DNA from: Unio delphinus
Lineage: Eukaryota > Mollusca > Bivalvia > Unionida > Unionidae
Reading direction: 5' to 3'
NCBI GenBank assembly: GCA_029339505.1
Contig: JAQISU010000057.1
Span: 4,546,001 to 4,610,000 of the forward strand
DNA: 64,000 nucleotides
Part shown: in pieces, positions 46,321 through 57,290 of the stretch
How positions within the stretch are numbered: position 1 is the stretch's first letter
Layout of the letters: each line of letters starts with the position of its first letter
Position numbers and translations under genes: made by a program
The notes under the pieces: generated by a model
The model's input: the letters and a program-made list of their open reading frames with translations, nothing else
What the model was told of the DNA's origin: nothing
Databases searched by the model: none

Positions 46321-47690
46321 GATGTTTACGCGCGTATCTGATACAGCTTTCGACATGGATGCATCAGTCAAAAGAGATTAATCTGTGCGTGGTTATCAAC
46401 ATTATTCCTATACTGAGCCTAAATCCTACAAGCGAGCAAGAATTGACTTACAAATTCATAATACAAGTATATATTTTTTGCTATATGAAGCATTTATTGA
46501 AGTCGTGGGACGAATCGTAAAGACGAAAGATACTAATTATGCAATTGATGATAAAATTGGTTTTGTTAACAACGGTGTAATGGTGTTATTTAACAAGGCT
46601 ACTTACTCAATTGATGGAAAAGAGATTGAATCGTGTCTTGAAAATGCCGACCTTGCCACGACGATTCTTGGTCTTGCAAGATATTTAGATTACTACTACA
46701 TCTGATCATTAAGAACACAAGAGAGTAAAAACAGGTGAGGTGAGAAACGCGGCCGGAGACGGACGATCACGTGTAGTACTATCGACGAAAGAAAATTTTA
46801 ATTTAGGTTTTGCATTACGTAAATCAATGTTAAATGATGATGGGAGAAAGTTTTAATGCACGATTTCATTATCCAATATTTTTGGATTTTGCAAAGATAT
46901 CCAATAGGTTATATTTGGAGGCTAAGCACGAAGTATCACTTATTATTAAAAAAAACACTGACGACGATGCGTTGTGGCGAGATGATGGAGTTGATCCTGG
47001 TAAAGTAGTACTAACAAAAATATCTTTGTGGATGCCAACGTTGACTATATCGATCGATGTGGAACAGCGATTACTTTCTTTTATAGAAAAGCAAGGCGGT
47101 AATTCAGCATTATCATGGTTGACAATGAGCACGCATAGTGTCGAAGTTAATACTAATTTTTTCACGTGGCAATTATCAACACACCGAGGAGTTTCAACAC
47201 CACGACATATATTCGTTGCGATTCGAGCAAATTCCAGACTAGATAGACAAGAAAGAAATCCAATGGCATTTTACACATTTGAAGCTACTGAAGTCTCTTT
47301 AAGGTTAAACGGACATCAACAACCCTCTTAAGATATAACGCTAAATTTCGAGAACAATCATGTTTCACGTGCTTATTATCGATTGATGTCTTATTTGGGG
47401 CGTGAACAAAATATTTACACTGGCTTGCAGATATCTCAGCTTGCTTTTACAATATTGTATCCGATCTAGTACTTTCATTGAAACATCTTGATTTGGTTAA
47501 GCAATCTGTCGCCGATGTAATATTTCAAGCCCGTTTAACCAGCATACTAACAGCAACAGTTGGTCCGATTATTCCTGCTTGTGATAGAGCAATCGCAGTC
47601 ATACTATGTGATACAACAATGTTATTTGAAGTTGTTTGTGGACTAATGTCAGCTGTTGACGCCCCAGTAGTAAACATGTAGACAATTAGA
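46321..47690 (+). pseudogene. Double jelly-roll-like major capsid protein, frameshifted
   Basis: Four pieces in order. ATG near 46,321 ('MFTRVSDTAF'), a stop, then ORF 46,385-46,705 with 'DKIGFVNNGVMVLFNKATYS' and 'LATTILGLARYLD'. A broken stretch follows ('LGFALRKSMLNDDG', then the 'IFGFCKDIQ' region). ORF 46,834-47,331 has 'DDGVDPGKVVLTKISLWMPT', 'FFTWQLSTHRGVSTPRHIFV' and 'RLNGHQQPS'. After another shift come 'DITLNFENNHVSRAY' and ORF 47,478-47,681 with 'QSVADVIFQARLT'. The order matches the family annotated in invertebrate genomes as double jelly roll-like proteins, the capsid fold of adenovirus/PRD1-type viruses. About five disruptions; no intact protein. Confidence 0.6.
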
Positions 47691-47723
47691 TCAATAGCAT
47701 TATAATAAAACTGGCGTATAATT

Positions 47724-48256
47724 ATGTTCCCTGTCACTCTGACTCCTTGTCAAGTGAAAAAATTACAGTAAAAATCGCGAGAATATGCAAAACAATAATA
47801 TCGTTAGCGCGAGATCAAATTGCTAATGGTGGACCAAACAAATTATCGTTGACTAAACCCCAACTAAAACATTTTAACAAAGCATTAGAATCAAAAACCG
47901 GAGTTAAACTTGATTTACCTCCAAAGCCAATAAAGATATGATTAAAACCGGTGGAATTTTTCCACTTCTCACAAAAATACACAGCATTAATCTCAGCCGC
48001 TGCACCAGCAGTTGCGAAAGCAGCCGCGTTATACACTGTTGGCACTGCTACTGGAATGGCATTAAAGAAAGCATCTGGACGAGGATATGAAAAAGGGAGC
48101 GGATCTAAGACTTCCATGAACTTATCTAGGGCGATCCGTTCGCGGATTAGGTCTGAATGTTCCAGGAACTTATCTACGTTGAACTCATGGAAACCGTTGT
48201 CAAATTTTTTTATTCACTCGATGCTGCTAAACAATTAAAAATAAAAATCTTCAGAG
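47724..48256 (+). pseudogene. N-terminal part of the protease gene: hydrophobic Gly/Ala-rich region
   Basis: ATG at 47,724 gives 'MFPVTLTPCQVKKLQ' then a stop. In the next frame (47,747-47,941) are 'LSLTKPQLKHFNKALESKTG'. A shift then leads to 'GGIFPLLTK' and 'TALISAAAPAVAKAAALYTV'. The last third (48,100-48,240) ends 'AAKQLKIKIFRGVF', which continues in another frame into the protease domain. In related elements these parts form one long protein. The Ala/Gly-rich hydrophobic segment may contact membranes (inference). Confidence 0.5.
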
Positions 48257-48814
48257 GTGTTTTTTGTACGAAATCAGTTACCACGTAAACCGAATACCAA
48301 CGAATCAGGAATCAATAATCTTGCTAACAGCGATGGTCCAGGAACTCATTGGGTTGCTTACGCGATTGATCTACGTGGAATTATTTATTTCGATTTGTAT
48401 GGATTAGCACCGCCAGTTGATATTTTGTACTATATGGATCAATTAAAAATTCCAGTTTGGTACTCAAGGCTACCAACACAAAAACTAACAGATCTTCCAA
48501 TATGTGGCTGTGAAGTAATTAAAGTACTTGACGCGTTATCAAAATCAACCAAACCACCTTACAAAGTCTTGCACGAGTATTCAAGTCAAATTTATGATTT
48601 AAGAAATCACAATCAAATAATGGTTGTTATCTACGGACGACTTCGTAGAGATATTATTTTAAAAAAACGCGACAATGTAGATTTGTCAAAATACGCGACT
48701 AAAGAAGATCGTAATGACCTCATGAACCTCTCCTGGATTGTCCGAAATGAAATTGTTGTTTTTCAGGATAAATATGGTATTTTAAAACCCAGCAATATCA
48801 AATGGAATGATTAG
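48257..48814 (+). pseudogene. Adenain-like cysteine protease domain of element B
   Basis: The open 185-residue frame reads 'VRNQLPRKPNTNESGINNLA', then 'GPGTHWVAYAIDLRGIIYFD', 'LYGLAPPVDILYYM' and 'TDLPICGCEVIKVLDALSKS'. The His-Trp pair, the following 'YFD' Asp and the late Cys box fit adenovirus-type (C5/ULP-like) maturation proteases, which cleave capsid precursors. The Cys box is unusual: relatives have 'CGHLC' or 'CGQLC', whereas this reads 'CGCEV', as if two residues were lost. A single-base frameshift separates this frame from its N-terminal 'FRGVF' at about 48,260. The C-terminal 100 residues are not part of the usual protease core. Confidence 0.6.
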
Positions 48815-48829
48815 TTCCATAAGTAATTG

Positions 48830-50335
48830 GTGCTGTTGAAACTAGCATTCCTGTTTTTACAAGTACTGAATCTATCAGAGATTCAAGTATATCATTTACA
48901 ACCATCAGAAATGAAATCACAAATCGCTTAAAAAATTACCGGTGACACAATGACAGGTGAACCGAATACCAAATGAACAGAAATAAAATAGTAGCCGTAA
49001 CAGATCAAACATCTGATGAAGATGCTGCAACAAAACAATGTGTACATGTCGGTTACAGCAACGTTGATGATAAATTATCCACGTTACGGGTCGCGTATGA
49101 CGTTCATGTAGAAACTTTCAAAAACTAAATAAAGTCACAGACGATTGACCGCTAATGTGAAACTCAGTGATATTAAAACAAATTTTGAAAAGATTAAGAA
49201 ATTTTAGGATGATTTTATCAGTGGGGTTCCTGATATCGTTAGAAAAGTTGATCTGATTAAAATCCTTCGAGGAGTAATCCTGGAGCAGATTATAAACATC
49301 GTATACACGGTGTTATCATGATAAATAATGGAACCGAAGAAATATTTATACTGGACGCCGCTGACAAGAATTTAACTCCAGCAACTTACTGGTTGTGTCT
49401 GGAATGTGTAGCTGAAACACCTGAACTGGTTACTGCCTAAAATAATCATGGTATTGACAAAGGCGGATTCAACGACAGCATCGATGACAAAGTCCTTAAC
49501 AGAGTTAAGGGTTTAACAATATAGATACGAGAATGGCAATCAGCGTTTAAAAAAAACATCATTGGCCAAACTCCACTGAAAGTAAAAAAAATACAAACGA
49601 CGTGCAATCGCGCTGGATGTTGTGGTTTATTCAGTGTCTGCGTAAGTTGCGTCCACCGGAGTAGTATTATCAGCGCTAACGCCAGTAACAACCACTGTAG
49701 CAGTAACAATATGTGCTTCATCGTCAGCGGCAATTGTAGGTGTTTTTAATATTATCGCGGGAAAAAAAGATATTTTCGTGCACGAACACAAAACTCAACG
49801 ACGCAGTTGTAAAATTAAACAGTCACAGTCACGTATTTGAAATTATCATCACTGATATCATCAAGCCTCAACGACAATAAAATATGAGATTCCAAATTCG
49901 CACCAATGGTCAAGATATACGATGAAATCCTCGTTTTGAAGGAAAATGAAAGCAATAATGACAGAATTACTTTCTCGACAGACAGCCGCAAATACATCTT
50001 TGCGGAAAACAACATTGATATTAGTAAGCTCAACCAAGCCGGAATTTAGTATTAATATCCAACTCCGATTCAGGTATGCGAGATCGCGTTGGCACAGTCA
50101 CGAGTATACCATAGTTGGCCAAATATCAGATCGAAATCATTTGGTAGACTACAATCGAATAATTATTTGGTGTTCTCCTATAAACATAAACTCTATGGCA
50201 CCTCCGACTATAACATAGTTGGAAAACCAACCGGAAGTTATCAAATCTGAAAGATCAACGAGGAATCTGGCACTCATTCAAAATGTGAATTTTACTAATA
50301 TATTTCAGGAAACTTTGTTTTTGAAGTGTTAAAAT
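48830..50335 (+). pseudogene. Fibre-like structural protein of element B, heavily broken
   Basis: Fragments in order: 'TGDTMTGEPN' followed by 'KIVAVTDQTSDEDAATKQCV' (a fibre-type repeat phrase seen in phage and viral spikes), 'DKVLNRVKGLTI', 'FKKNIIGQTPLKVKKIQTTC', a hydrophobic stretch ('VVLSALTPVTTTVAVTICAS'), 'KLSSLISSSLNDNKI', and at the end 'RKYIFAENNIDISKLNQA' and 'DYNIVGKPTGSYQ'. The order matches a long protein that follows the protease in related elements. Function in attachment is inferred from the fibre-like phrase. Many stops. Confidence 0.45.
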
Positions 50336-50439
50336 TATTTGTTTTCATAATTTTCAAGTCCAACATATTATTTCACATAAATCTTTAGTGAAAGCAACAA
50401 GCGTTTACAGTGTCGTCTAAAGTGGAAAATTTTAAATCA

Positions 50440-51590
50440 TTTTAAAAAATTAGTTTTTGAAAAATGAAGAACTTGTCTAGCTTGCCGGAAAGTGTGATCT
50501 TTCTGAGATGAAGATTTCTTTAATGAAGCAAGAAATAAAAATAAATTCTGGTGCAATATTCGATGTAAAAGAGCGTTTTGGATAAACATGCTTTGGACAT
50601 GATTTGTCAGTCTCCATCTGGCTCCAAGTTGCAAATTATGGAACTAAAATTAAAATACAAAAATTAATTGGAGTTGAGAAAACTTTTAGCTTCAGAAAAA
50701 ACAGAAGCAAACGCAGTTAGGTAAAGAGGAAAGAGAGAAAAATACAGTGATGAAGAGGAATGATGATGAGGAAAGGAAGAAGTTAATGCGGAAACAAAGA
50801 GAAAAAGAATTTCATTTTTTATTAAAATATTACAACTGGCAAGTGTAAAGCATTGTCTCAGTCTTGATTGTACTAAATGTATTAGGTTAGTACCCATTTT
50901 TTAAAAAAAAATATAAAGTAGATACATGTTTTCCTAATTTAGAAAAGAAATTGCTGAAAATTTTTACTGGCCAAGAGAGCATTAGATTATGTTATTACAA
51001 AGTACACTTTTAGGCAAACCTTATTACATTTATTCTTCCCTGTTAGATTACTAACGTACTGATTTCTCATCTGAATAAGTGATGTATCATGAAGGGTTAT
51101 GAGTTGGTACCCAAGGCTTGTTGAAAAAGTTTAGGAACTATGTACACGAAACTGGAAAAACCCATCACAACTTTGCAAGAGAAAAAGATCAATCATTTGT
51201 TAGGTGGTGCTTAGCCAAGAAAGATCTCGAAAATCACAGACAATCCATGTTAGTTGAAGAGTTCAAAATTTGCGCCCATAGGGATGTTAAGACTTACTTT
51301 GATGAGCACCAAGACAAAACTTTAGAAAATACTGCTTGTACAGCTGACGAGTATTCCTTAGTTCCTAAAGTTACTTTGTCAGTAAATTGTCCACTCAACG
51401 GTGAGTCTTCTGATAAAAAAAAACTAATATGTGCACTTCCAAATCTGAATCTGGCACAACTTTAATAAATCAAGTTTCTGATATATTGATTACAAATTCT
51501 TATTTCTTCTTATGTGCACGTGATGCATGAAGAGCGGACATGCTATTTCTGATTGCTTCAAATTGGAAAATAAGACATAGAATCAAAGAG
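50440..51590 (+). pseudogene. gag remnant with zinc knuckle
   Basis: A lysine/glutamate-rich coiled region (50,640-50,830, broken) is followed by an open 115-residue frame (51,118-51,465). That frame reads 'DQSFVRWCLAKKDLENHRQS', 'LVEEFKICAHRDVKTYFDEH' and similar. This pattern (F..R....L..W..........L.....EQF...C..D...YL.E) is the Ty3/Gypsy gag core. At 51,530-51,575 'GHAISDCFKLENK' is the second half of a CCHC knuckle. Confidence 0.65.
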
Positions 51591-51689
51591 AGACATGTTC
51601 CAACATGCTCTTATGTCTAAGTCAAAGTCATGCACATTAATTTGAAAGTAATACATTTGTGGGGAACATCAATCATTAGTCTAATTTTA

Positions 51690-51910
51690 TTATGGAGAAT
51701 TATAAACCATTCATGTAAAAAAGATCTTTATCCGTGATTCTGACAATTCTAGCCTTATTAAAGTATTAAGGGAAATGGGAGCTTCTCAGTCTTTTTATCA
51801 GGTACTTTGCATCTTTCTGAGACGTCTTAGGGAGTAGAATGAAGCTTTGTTAATGTTCCTCTTCAATGTGTGAATTTAATATCAGACTTATTTCAAGACC
51901 TATGACACTT
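51690..51910 (+). pseudogene. Aspartic protease remnant
   Basis: The plus strand reads 'IRDSDNSSLIKVLREMGASQ', where the retroviral D-S/T-G triad has become 'EMGAS'. Later 'VNVPLQCVNLISDLFQD' matches the end of the domain. Short and decayed, but in the expected place between gag and integrase. Confidence 0.5.
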
Positions 51911-52319
51911 GGAATAGTATAATCTCTACCCATCGAGGATTTTCATTATTACTATGCAACGACCTAGTTGGAGTAAAGGTTTAATCCACTTGTAACTGAC
52001 AAACCTTGTTTTTATCAGAATCGATTCTATTGAAAATTAAATCCATGAGTTATATACAGCTGGTGCAGTTTCTAGAGCTAAGGCAAAGAAAGAACTTGAG
52101 AATGATGTTGATCAAGAAAATATTCCTTAAGCTGACACGTATTGGTCAGGCTTTTGGTGTGAAGTTACGTTTGCTCCTTGTATTGATCGACTAAAGGGTA
52201 TTGATCATTATGATCCTCTTTAACTACTAAATCACTTTATTCTAATCATAGTTACAAACGACAATCACTTGTCAAACAGGAAATGATTTTGCTATCTCCT
52301 GTTTGTTTTAGAGGGCAAT

Positions 52320-53240
52320 TAAGGAAGCTGAAGCCACATAAGTAATGTTTGCTATTTTATGAAAAATGGGGTCCTATGAGGAAATGGAGACCACCTGTCT
52401 GGTGGTGACGCGTGGTTAGTGAGCTATTAAATTTAAGTTCCAAAGTAGTATAGAAAGGAAGGTCTTAGTCATGCCCATGAAACTCAATTGGTGGGTCATT
52501 TAGGTATCTTGAATTGTGTCGGTTAAAAAATAAAAACCGCGGTCTATAAATACTTCAGAATTTGTCACATGTATCAAATTACAAAAAAATTCAATCAGAA
52601 GATTTCCTAAGACTCATCTTCAACCTATTCATGCATTGGTCTTACCATTTAGCAGAATAATTGTAGACTGTGTCGGTTCCTTACATAGAACCAAGTTAGA
52701 CAACCAATACTTGTTGACCATTATGTGTGGAGACAAAAGATTCCCTGAAGCAATTCCTTTGAGGAATAGTAAAAGTTTTGACGAAGTTTCTTACTCAACT
52801 TTCCGAATCTGTCCAATCTGACCAAGGGTCAAATTAATTTCATGTTTGGAAGTTTCTAGCATGTTATTCAATAATAAGACTTTCAGCAATTCAACTTTTC
52901 TGCCAATCACCCAAGAATGTAAGGGGCTTTATAAAGATATCATCAAATTTATGAAATATATGACTCCGTTATATTTTTTATACTGGAACAGATGGGGAAG
53001 ATGGTATTAATTAACTGTTGTTTGCTGTTAGGGAATCAGTTCACGAGTTTTTATAATTTGGTCCCTTTGAACTAGGTTTTGGTTACTGTCCATGAGCCTA
53101 TCAAGTTGTTTAAGAGAAACTTCTTTCAAATAAATATACAGAAATTAATTTTCTCCACAATGTTTCTAATTTTGCCAAGGCTCGTGAATTTCTGAGAATT
53201 AATTTGCACTCGACTAAGTTAAAAAATAAAATTATGGTAT
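52320..53240 (+). pseudogene. Integrase remnant placed before RT
   Basis: A zinc-binding region is readable only in pieces near 52,490-52,600. Then ORF 52,636-52,821 reads 'RIIVDCVGSLHRTKLDNQYL' and 'TIMCGDKRFPEAIPLR', containing the first catalytic Asp. 'QSDQGSN' near 52,812 holds the second Asp. In the 'GAL-RYHQ' segment near 52,925 a stop codon sits at the position of the catalytic Glu. 'LLFAVRESVHEFL' follows near 53,020. Confidence 0.75.
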
Positions 53241-53629
53241 AATAAAATATAAAGGAAAGGAATTTTCAGCCAGTGATACAGTTCTGGCTCTCTTGCCTGT
53301 ACTTCATAATCATAATCCTCTTTAAGCTAAGTACTTGGTACTTACACATTTCAAAAGAAAGTACGTGATTTAAATTACATCATTAATAATCCTGGGAGAC
53401 GAAACAAAACCAATTTTGCCATATAAATATGTTAAAGGAGTATTATGATAGAGACAGCCATGTTAATCCAGCAATCAATTTAGTTGTACCTGTACTGATG
53501 ATTTCAGTAATGGAATGCAATCGGACTGTAGTGACATTTGTTAATCAATCTTCGGAAACAGAAATTATGAATAATCGGAATCAGAAACTTTGCATCTGCA
53601 GCAATAAGAAAAGAATGACTAAAACAGAT

Positions 53630-54130
53630 ATTACTTGAATATGAGCACTTGTTTCCAGATGTTCCGAAATGAATAACTACAATCCATTATGATGTTGAAA
53701 TTGTAGAAACATAGATGTTAGAAGAAAGATATTCAGTGTTTGCTAGATAAGGATTTCATAGAACTAAGTAAAAGTGACTGGAGTTCAGGATGTATTCTTG
53801 TACTGAAACCAGACTATATTTTCTGCAAGTGCACTAAATATAGAAAAGCAGATTAATTTCCATTGCCAAGAATCGATGACTACATTAAAAAAATTGGAAA
53901 TGCAAAATATGTTGACCTTTTGATTCTGGTATATTCCACAGACTGAAAGGACAAAGGACGTTTTGGCACTGGTAACTCCAGATAGACTTATCAATCAATA
54001 AAAATGTGAAGCCATTTGGGTTGAAATGTTCACCTGGTATTTTCAACATTTAATGAACATGATTACAGCTGATCTAGATAATTGTGATGCTTATATTTTA
54101 TGGCTGGGTAATATTGGAAATTTTGTTCCC
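53630..54130 (+). pseudogene. Reverse transcriptase remnant
   Basis: The plus strand reads 'EYEHLFPDVPK', a stop and 'ITTIHYDVEIVET' near 53,640. Then come 'LLDKDFIELSKSDWSSGCIL', 'FPLPRIDDYIKKIGNAKYVD', 'ALVTPDR', 'FGLKCSPGIF' and 'LDNCDAYI' near 54,090. The order is that of a Ty3/Gypsy RT from the N-terminus to just past the palm; the catalytic 'YLDD' reads as 'YILW', so activity is lost. RNase H is absent. The minus-strand ORF here is a shadow. Confidence 0.75.
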
Positions 54131-55254
54131 ATTTTTCTACAACTGCCGAACCCCTGACAAATTTATTTTTAAATAGAAATTTGGAGCTTATCCAAATTTT
54201 ACATATGTATGCCACTTAATCAGGGTCATCAAATCTGTATTTACAAGTAATATTATTTTAATAAAGCACCTTTCTCACATGAAGAAATTTTTGTATGGCT
54301 GCCCTAAGCACCATTTTTACTTCTGCTTTTGCTCATTTATTCAGTATTTTTGTTTTTTTTATAATGGGGAATAACAAAGTCATATGGTTAGTAGTCTAGG
54401 GAGTAATTGAGAAGAAAGGTAATTGACAAAGGGGTGGATCAATTGGATTATGGTGATTGCACTGGCGGGGTGTAATTGACTAAGGGATAAATTACTGGGG
54501 GGGTGTAGTTGTCTTGGCACCCAAAATGTATAATGATTGTTATATATGTACCAGTATATATAGTGACTGGTATATAATATGTATCAACGTGTATAATAAT
54601 TGGAATATAATATGTACCAACATATATAGTGATTGATATATAATATGTACAAACTTACGGTATAGCAGGCGTTTAAAAATTTGAGAGAGCACATGAGTTT
54701 ATCTCTGTACACAAGATGTTACATAGGTACCACTGGATTGGACATGTCTACATTGATTATTTGTATATAATTTCAACATTCGAAGTCTGAATTACTTTTT
54801 GATCATCCAGATTTAATATAAAACAATTATTAAAAGAAGCCCAAAAACAATTTCATTTCTTGAAATTAGTTTTAAGTAGTCTGACAAGTCATTCCTCAAA
54901 CCAACCAAAGTGAGTTAATTTAGGCAACTCTCAAACATTTTTCAGTCACCTAATCTTATTATTGTTAAAATGAAAATCACCAGTCAATATCATGCCAATG
55001 CCTTTTAAAACTAAAGTTGATTTTTTAAGTCTGGACAAGGGGAAAAATTGGGCAAAGGACATGCCAGCATTTTATAGACTTTTCAAATTCTAGATATTCT
55101 CTCTTTTAAAGAGATGCTACGGTTAATTAACCTGAGAAAAGTGTATAATCAACATGCTATAACATACAAAATAATGTTTTTAAATTTGATACTTACTAAA
55201 TATAAACTAGAATGAATGCTAGGTGTATAATGAAAATGTCATTTGGTTGAAAAA
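54131..55254. other. No gene; short local repeats
   Basis: AT-rich DNA. From 54,530 to 54,660 a short degenerate repeat ('tatataatatgtaccaac') occurs. A G-rich segment lies at 54,420-54,510 ('ggggtg' phrases). No coding motif was seen. Confidence 0.5.
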
Positions 55255-56215
55255 TTATTAAAGTTATGTCTATTGCAATTTGTATATGCAATAGTGCAAG
55301 TCAGCTATGCAATGGATGTTAGGTCAAAGAGTCTATCAATTGTATATGTAATACAGTACCAGTCAGCTAGGCAATGAATGTTAGGTCAAACAGTCTATCA
55401 GTTGTATATGTAATACAGTACCAGTCAGCTAGGCAATGAATGTTAGGTCAAACAGTCTATCAGTTGTATATGTAATACAGTACCAGTCAGCTATGCAATG
55501 GATGTTAGGTCAAAGAGTCTATCAATTGTATATGTAATACAGTACCAGTCAGCTAGGCAATGAATGTTAGGTCAAACAGTCTATCAATTGTATATGTAAT
55601 ACAGTACCAGTCAGCTATGCAATGGATGTTAGGTCAAACAGTCTATCAGTTGTATATGTAATACAGTACCAGTCAGCTATGCAATGGATGTTAGGTCAAA
55701 GAGTCTATCAATTGTATATATAATACAGTACCAGTCAGCTAGGCAATGAATGTTAGGTCAAACAGTCTATCAGTTGTATATGTAATACAGTACCAGTCAG
55801 CTATGCAATGGATGTTAGGTCAAAGAGTCTATCAATTGTATATGTAATACAGTACCAGTCAGCTAGGCAATGAATGTTAGGTCAAACAGTCTATCAGTTG
55901 TATATGTAATACAGTACCAGTCAGCTAGGCAATGGATGTTAGGTCAAACAGTCTATCAATTGTATATGTAATACAGTACCAGTCAGCTATGCAATGGATG
56001 TTATAGGTCAAACAGTCTATCAATTGTATATGTAATACAGTACCAGTCAGCTATGCAATGGATATTAGGTCAAACAGTCCATCAATTGTATATTTAATAC
56101 AGTACTAGTTGTCAAGGCAATTGATGTTAGACCAAAATCCATCAATTAGTGCATATATTTCAGTGCCAGATGGCTAGGTGATAGACATTTGACCAAACAG
56201 TCCATCAATTTGTCA
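55255..56215. repeat. 62-bp satellite, about 15 copies
   Basis: The unit runs 'caatggatgttaggtcaaag' then 'agtctatcaattgtatatgt' then 'aatacagtaccagtcagcta' and gg. Central copies are over 95% alike. Two variants alternate irregularly ('gctatgcaatgg' with 'aaagag' against 'gctaggcaatga' with 'aaacag'), indicating amplification of two-unit blocks. The flanking copies at both ends are much more diverged. Confidence 0.97.
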
Positions 56216-56225
56216 GAGCATCCAG

Positions 56226-57290
56226 TCAGCAGCAGATATTGGAAACATCAGAGGCATGTACAATGGCATACAGAAACCAATGGGTCCCACATGGAAAGTG
56301 ACAGTAACACTGAAGTCTGTCACAGGCAATACCATCCATGACAAGGGCAAGCAGATGGAGCATTGGGCTGAATACTATTCTGAACTGTACTCCAGAGAGA
56401 ACCACATGACCAACAATGTTCTGAATGCCATTGAAAACCTCCATGGCCAAACTGGATGAGAAACCTACTGTAGCAGAACCAAAGAAGGCTTCAGAGAAAC
56501 TCTCCTTAGGTAAAGCCCCAGTGTAGTATGGCATCCCAGCAAACGGACTCTTCACTATCCTGATAAAGATTGGAAGCCCTCTAAAGCTATTAAGCATGAT
56601 CCAGTCCTTCCATGATGACATGAAAGGCACAGTGCAGTATGATGGCTCAATGTCCAACCCCTTCAACATTCAAAGTGGAGTGAAACATAGCTGCATCATT
56701 GCCCCCATTATTTTCAGCATCTTCACTGTACTACTCAAGCATGCCTTTGGGACATCCACAGAAGAGATCTACCTGCACATGTGATCAGATGGCAGACTTT
56801 TCAACCTGGCATGTTTGTAGGCAAAGGGCAAAGTGCAAAAAGTAACCATCAGAGACATGCTCTTCACAGATGATGTTGCTTAAGCCACTCACACTGAAGC
56901 TGAGTTACATTGTCTGACAAACTGCTTTGTAAAGCATGTGATGAGTTTGGGTTGACCATCAGCCTAAAGAAAACCAACATGAGGGCTCAGGATGCACCTC
57001 CCCCAAGCATCATCATCATCAACAACTATAAACTTAAAGTAGTTAATTAGATTAGTATAAGTAGCTTAGCTCTTCCATCACCAACAACCTTTTGCTCGAT
57101 GCCGAGCTCAACAAGAGGATTAGAAAGGCATCAAGATCTCTCTCCAGGTTGTAACAGAGAGTATGGAGAATAACAGCATGCTGACCCTGAACACTTCAAT
57201 CTCCATGTACTGTGCCTATGTGCTAAGCACTCTCCTGTATGCCAGGAAATCTGGACTCAGTATGCCTCAGCGGTGGTGCATACTTCATGT
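56226..57290 (+). pseudogene. RTE/CFDP2-like LINE reverse transcriptase with internal deletion
   Basis: It reads 'MYNGIQKPMGPTWKVTVTLK' and 'KQMEHWAEYYSELYSREN' (ORF 56,256-56,459), then 'LGKAPV'. About 110 residues of the finger/palm region are missing near 56,535. It resumes with 'GLFTILIKIGSPLKLL', 'MIQSFHDDMKGTVQYDGSMS', 'GVKHSCIIAPIIFSIF', 'KHAFGTSTEEIYL', 'VTIRDMLFTDDVA' (the FADD box as FTDD) and 'ELNKRIRKA'. It ends near 'STLLYA'. Stops and the deletion make it inactive. The terminal domain is missing here. Confidence 0.85.

Larger units (their letters stand above)
44830..50335 (+). mobile_element. Element B: structural-gene part of a Polinton/adintovirus-like element, decayed
   Basis: Six plus-strand coding remnants lie in series: an unknown conserved protein, a small basic protein, a double jelly-roll-like capsid protein, a protein combining a hydrophobic Gly/Ala-rich N-terminal part with an adenain-like protease, and a fibre-like protein with a conserved C-terminal module. 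This is the virion-structure gene set of adintovirus/Polinton-type elements. No integrase, ATPase, helicase or polymerase was seen here. Terminal inverted repeats were not recognised. Stops and frameshifts occur in almost every gene. GC content is slightly higher than the flanking minisatellites. Confidence 0.7.
50440..54130 (+). mobile_element. Gmr1-like Ty3/Gypsy retrotransposon remnant (gag-PR-INT-RT order)
   Basis: Coding remnants in order along the plus strand are gag with CCHC knuckle, aspartic protease, integrase and then reverse transcriptase. Most Ty3/Gypsy elements have RT before INT; the Gmr1 group is known for INT before RT. All genes carry stops and frameshifts. Flanking LTRs were not recognised. 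Confidence 0.75.

Noticed and set aside
46869..47165. Minus-strand ORFs inside element B (also 45,465-45,758, 47,815-48,117 and 49,446-49,733)
   Set aside because: Antisense to recognisable plus-strand element genes.
56226..56669. 147-residue minus-strand ORF, one of the longest in the window
   Set aside because: It is antisense to the RTE-like reverse transcriptase, whose plus-strand motifs are unmistakable.
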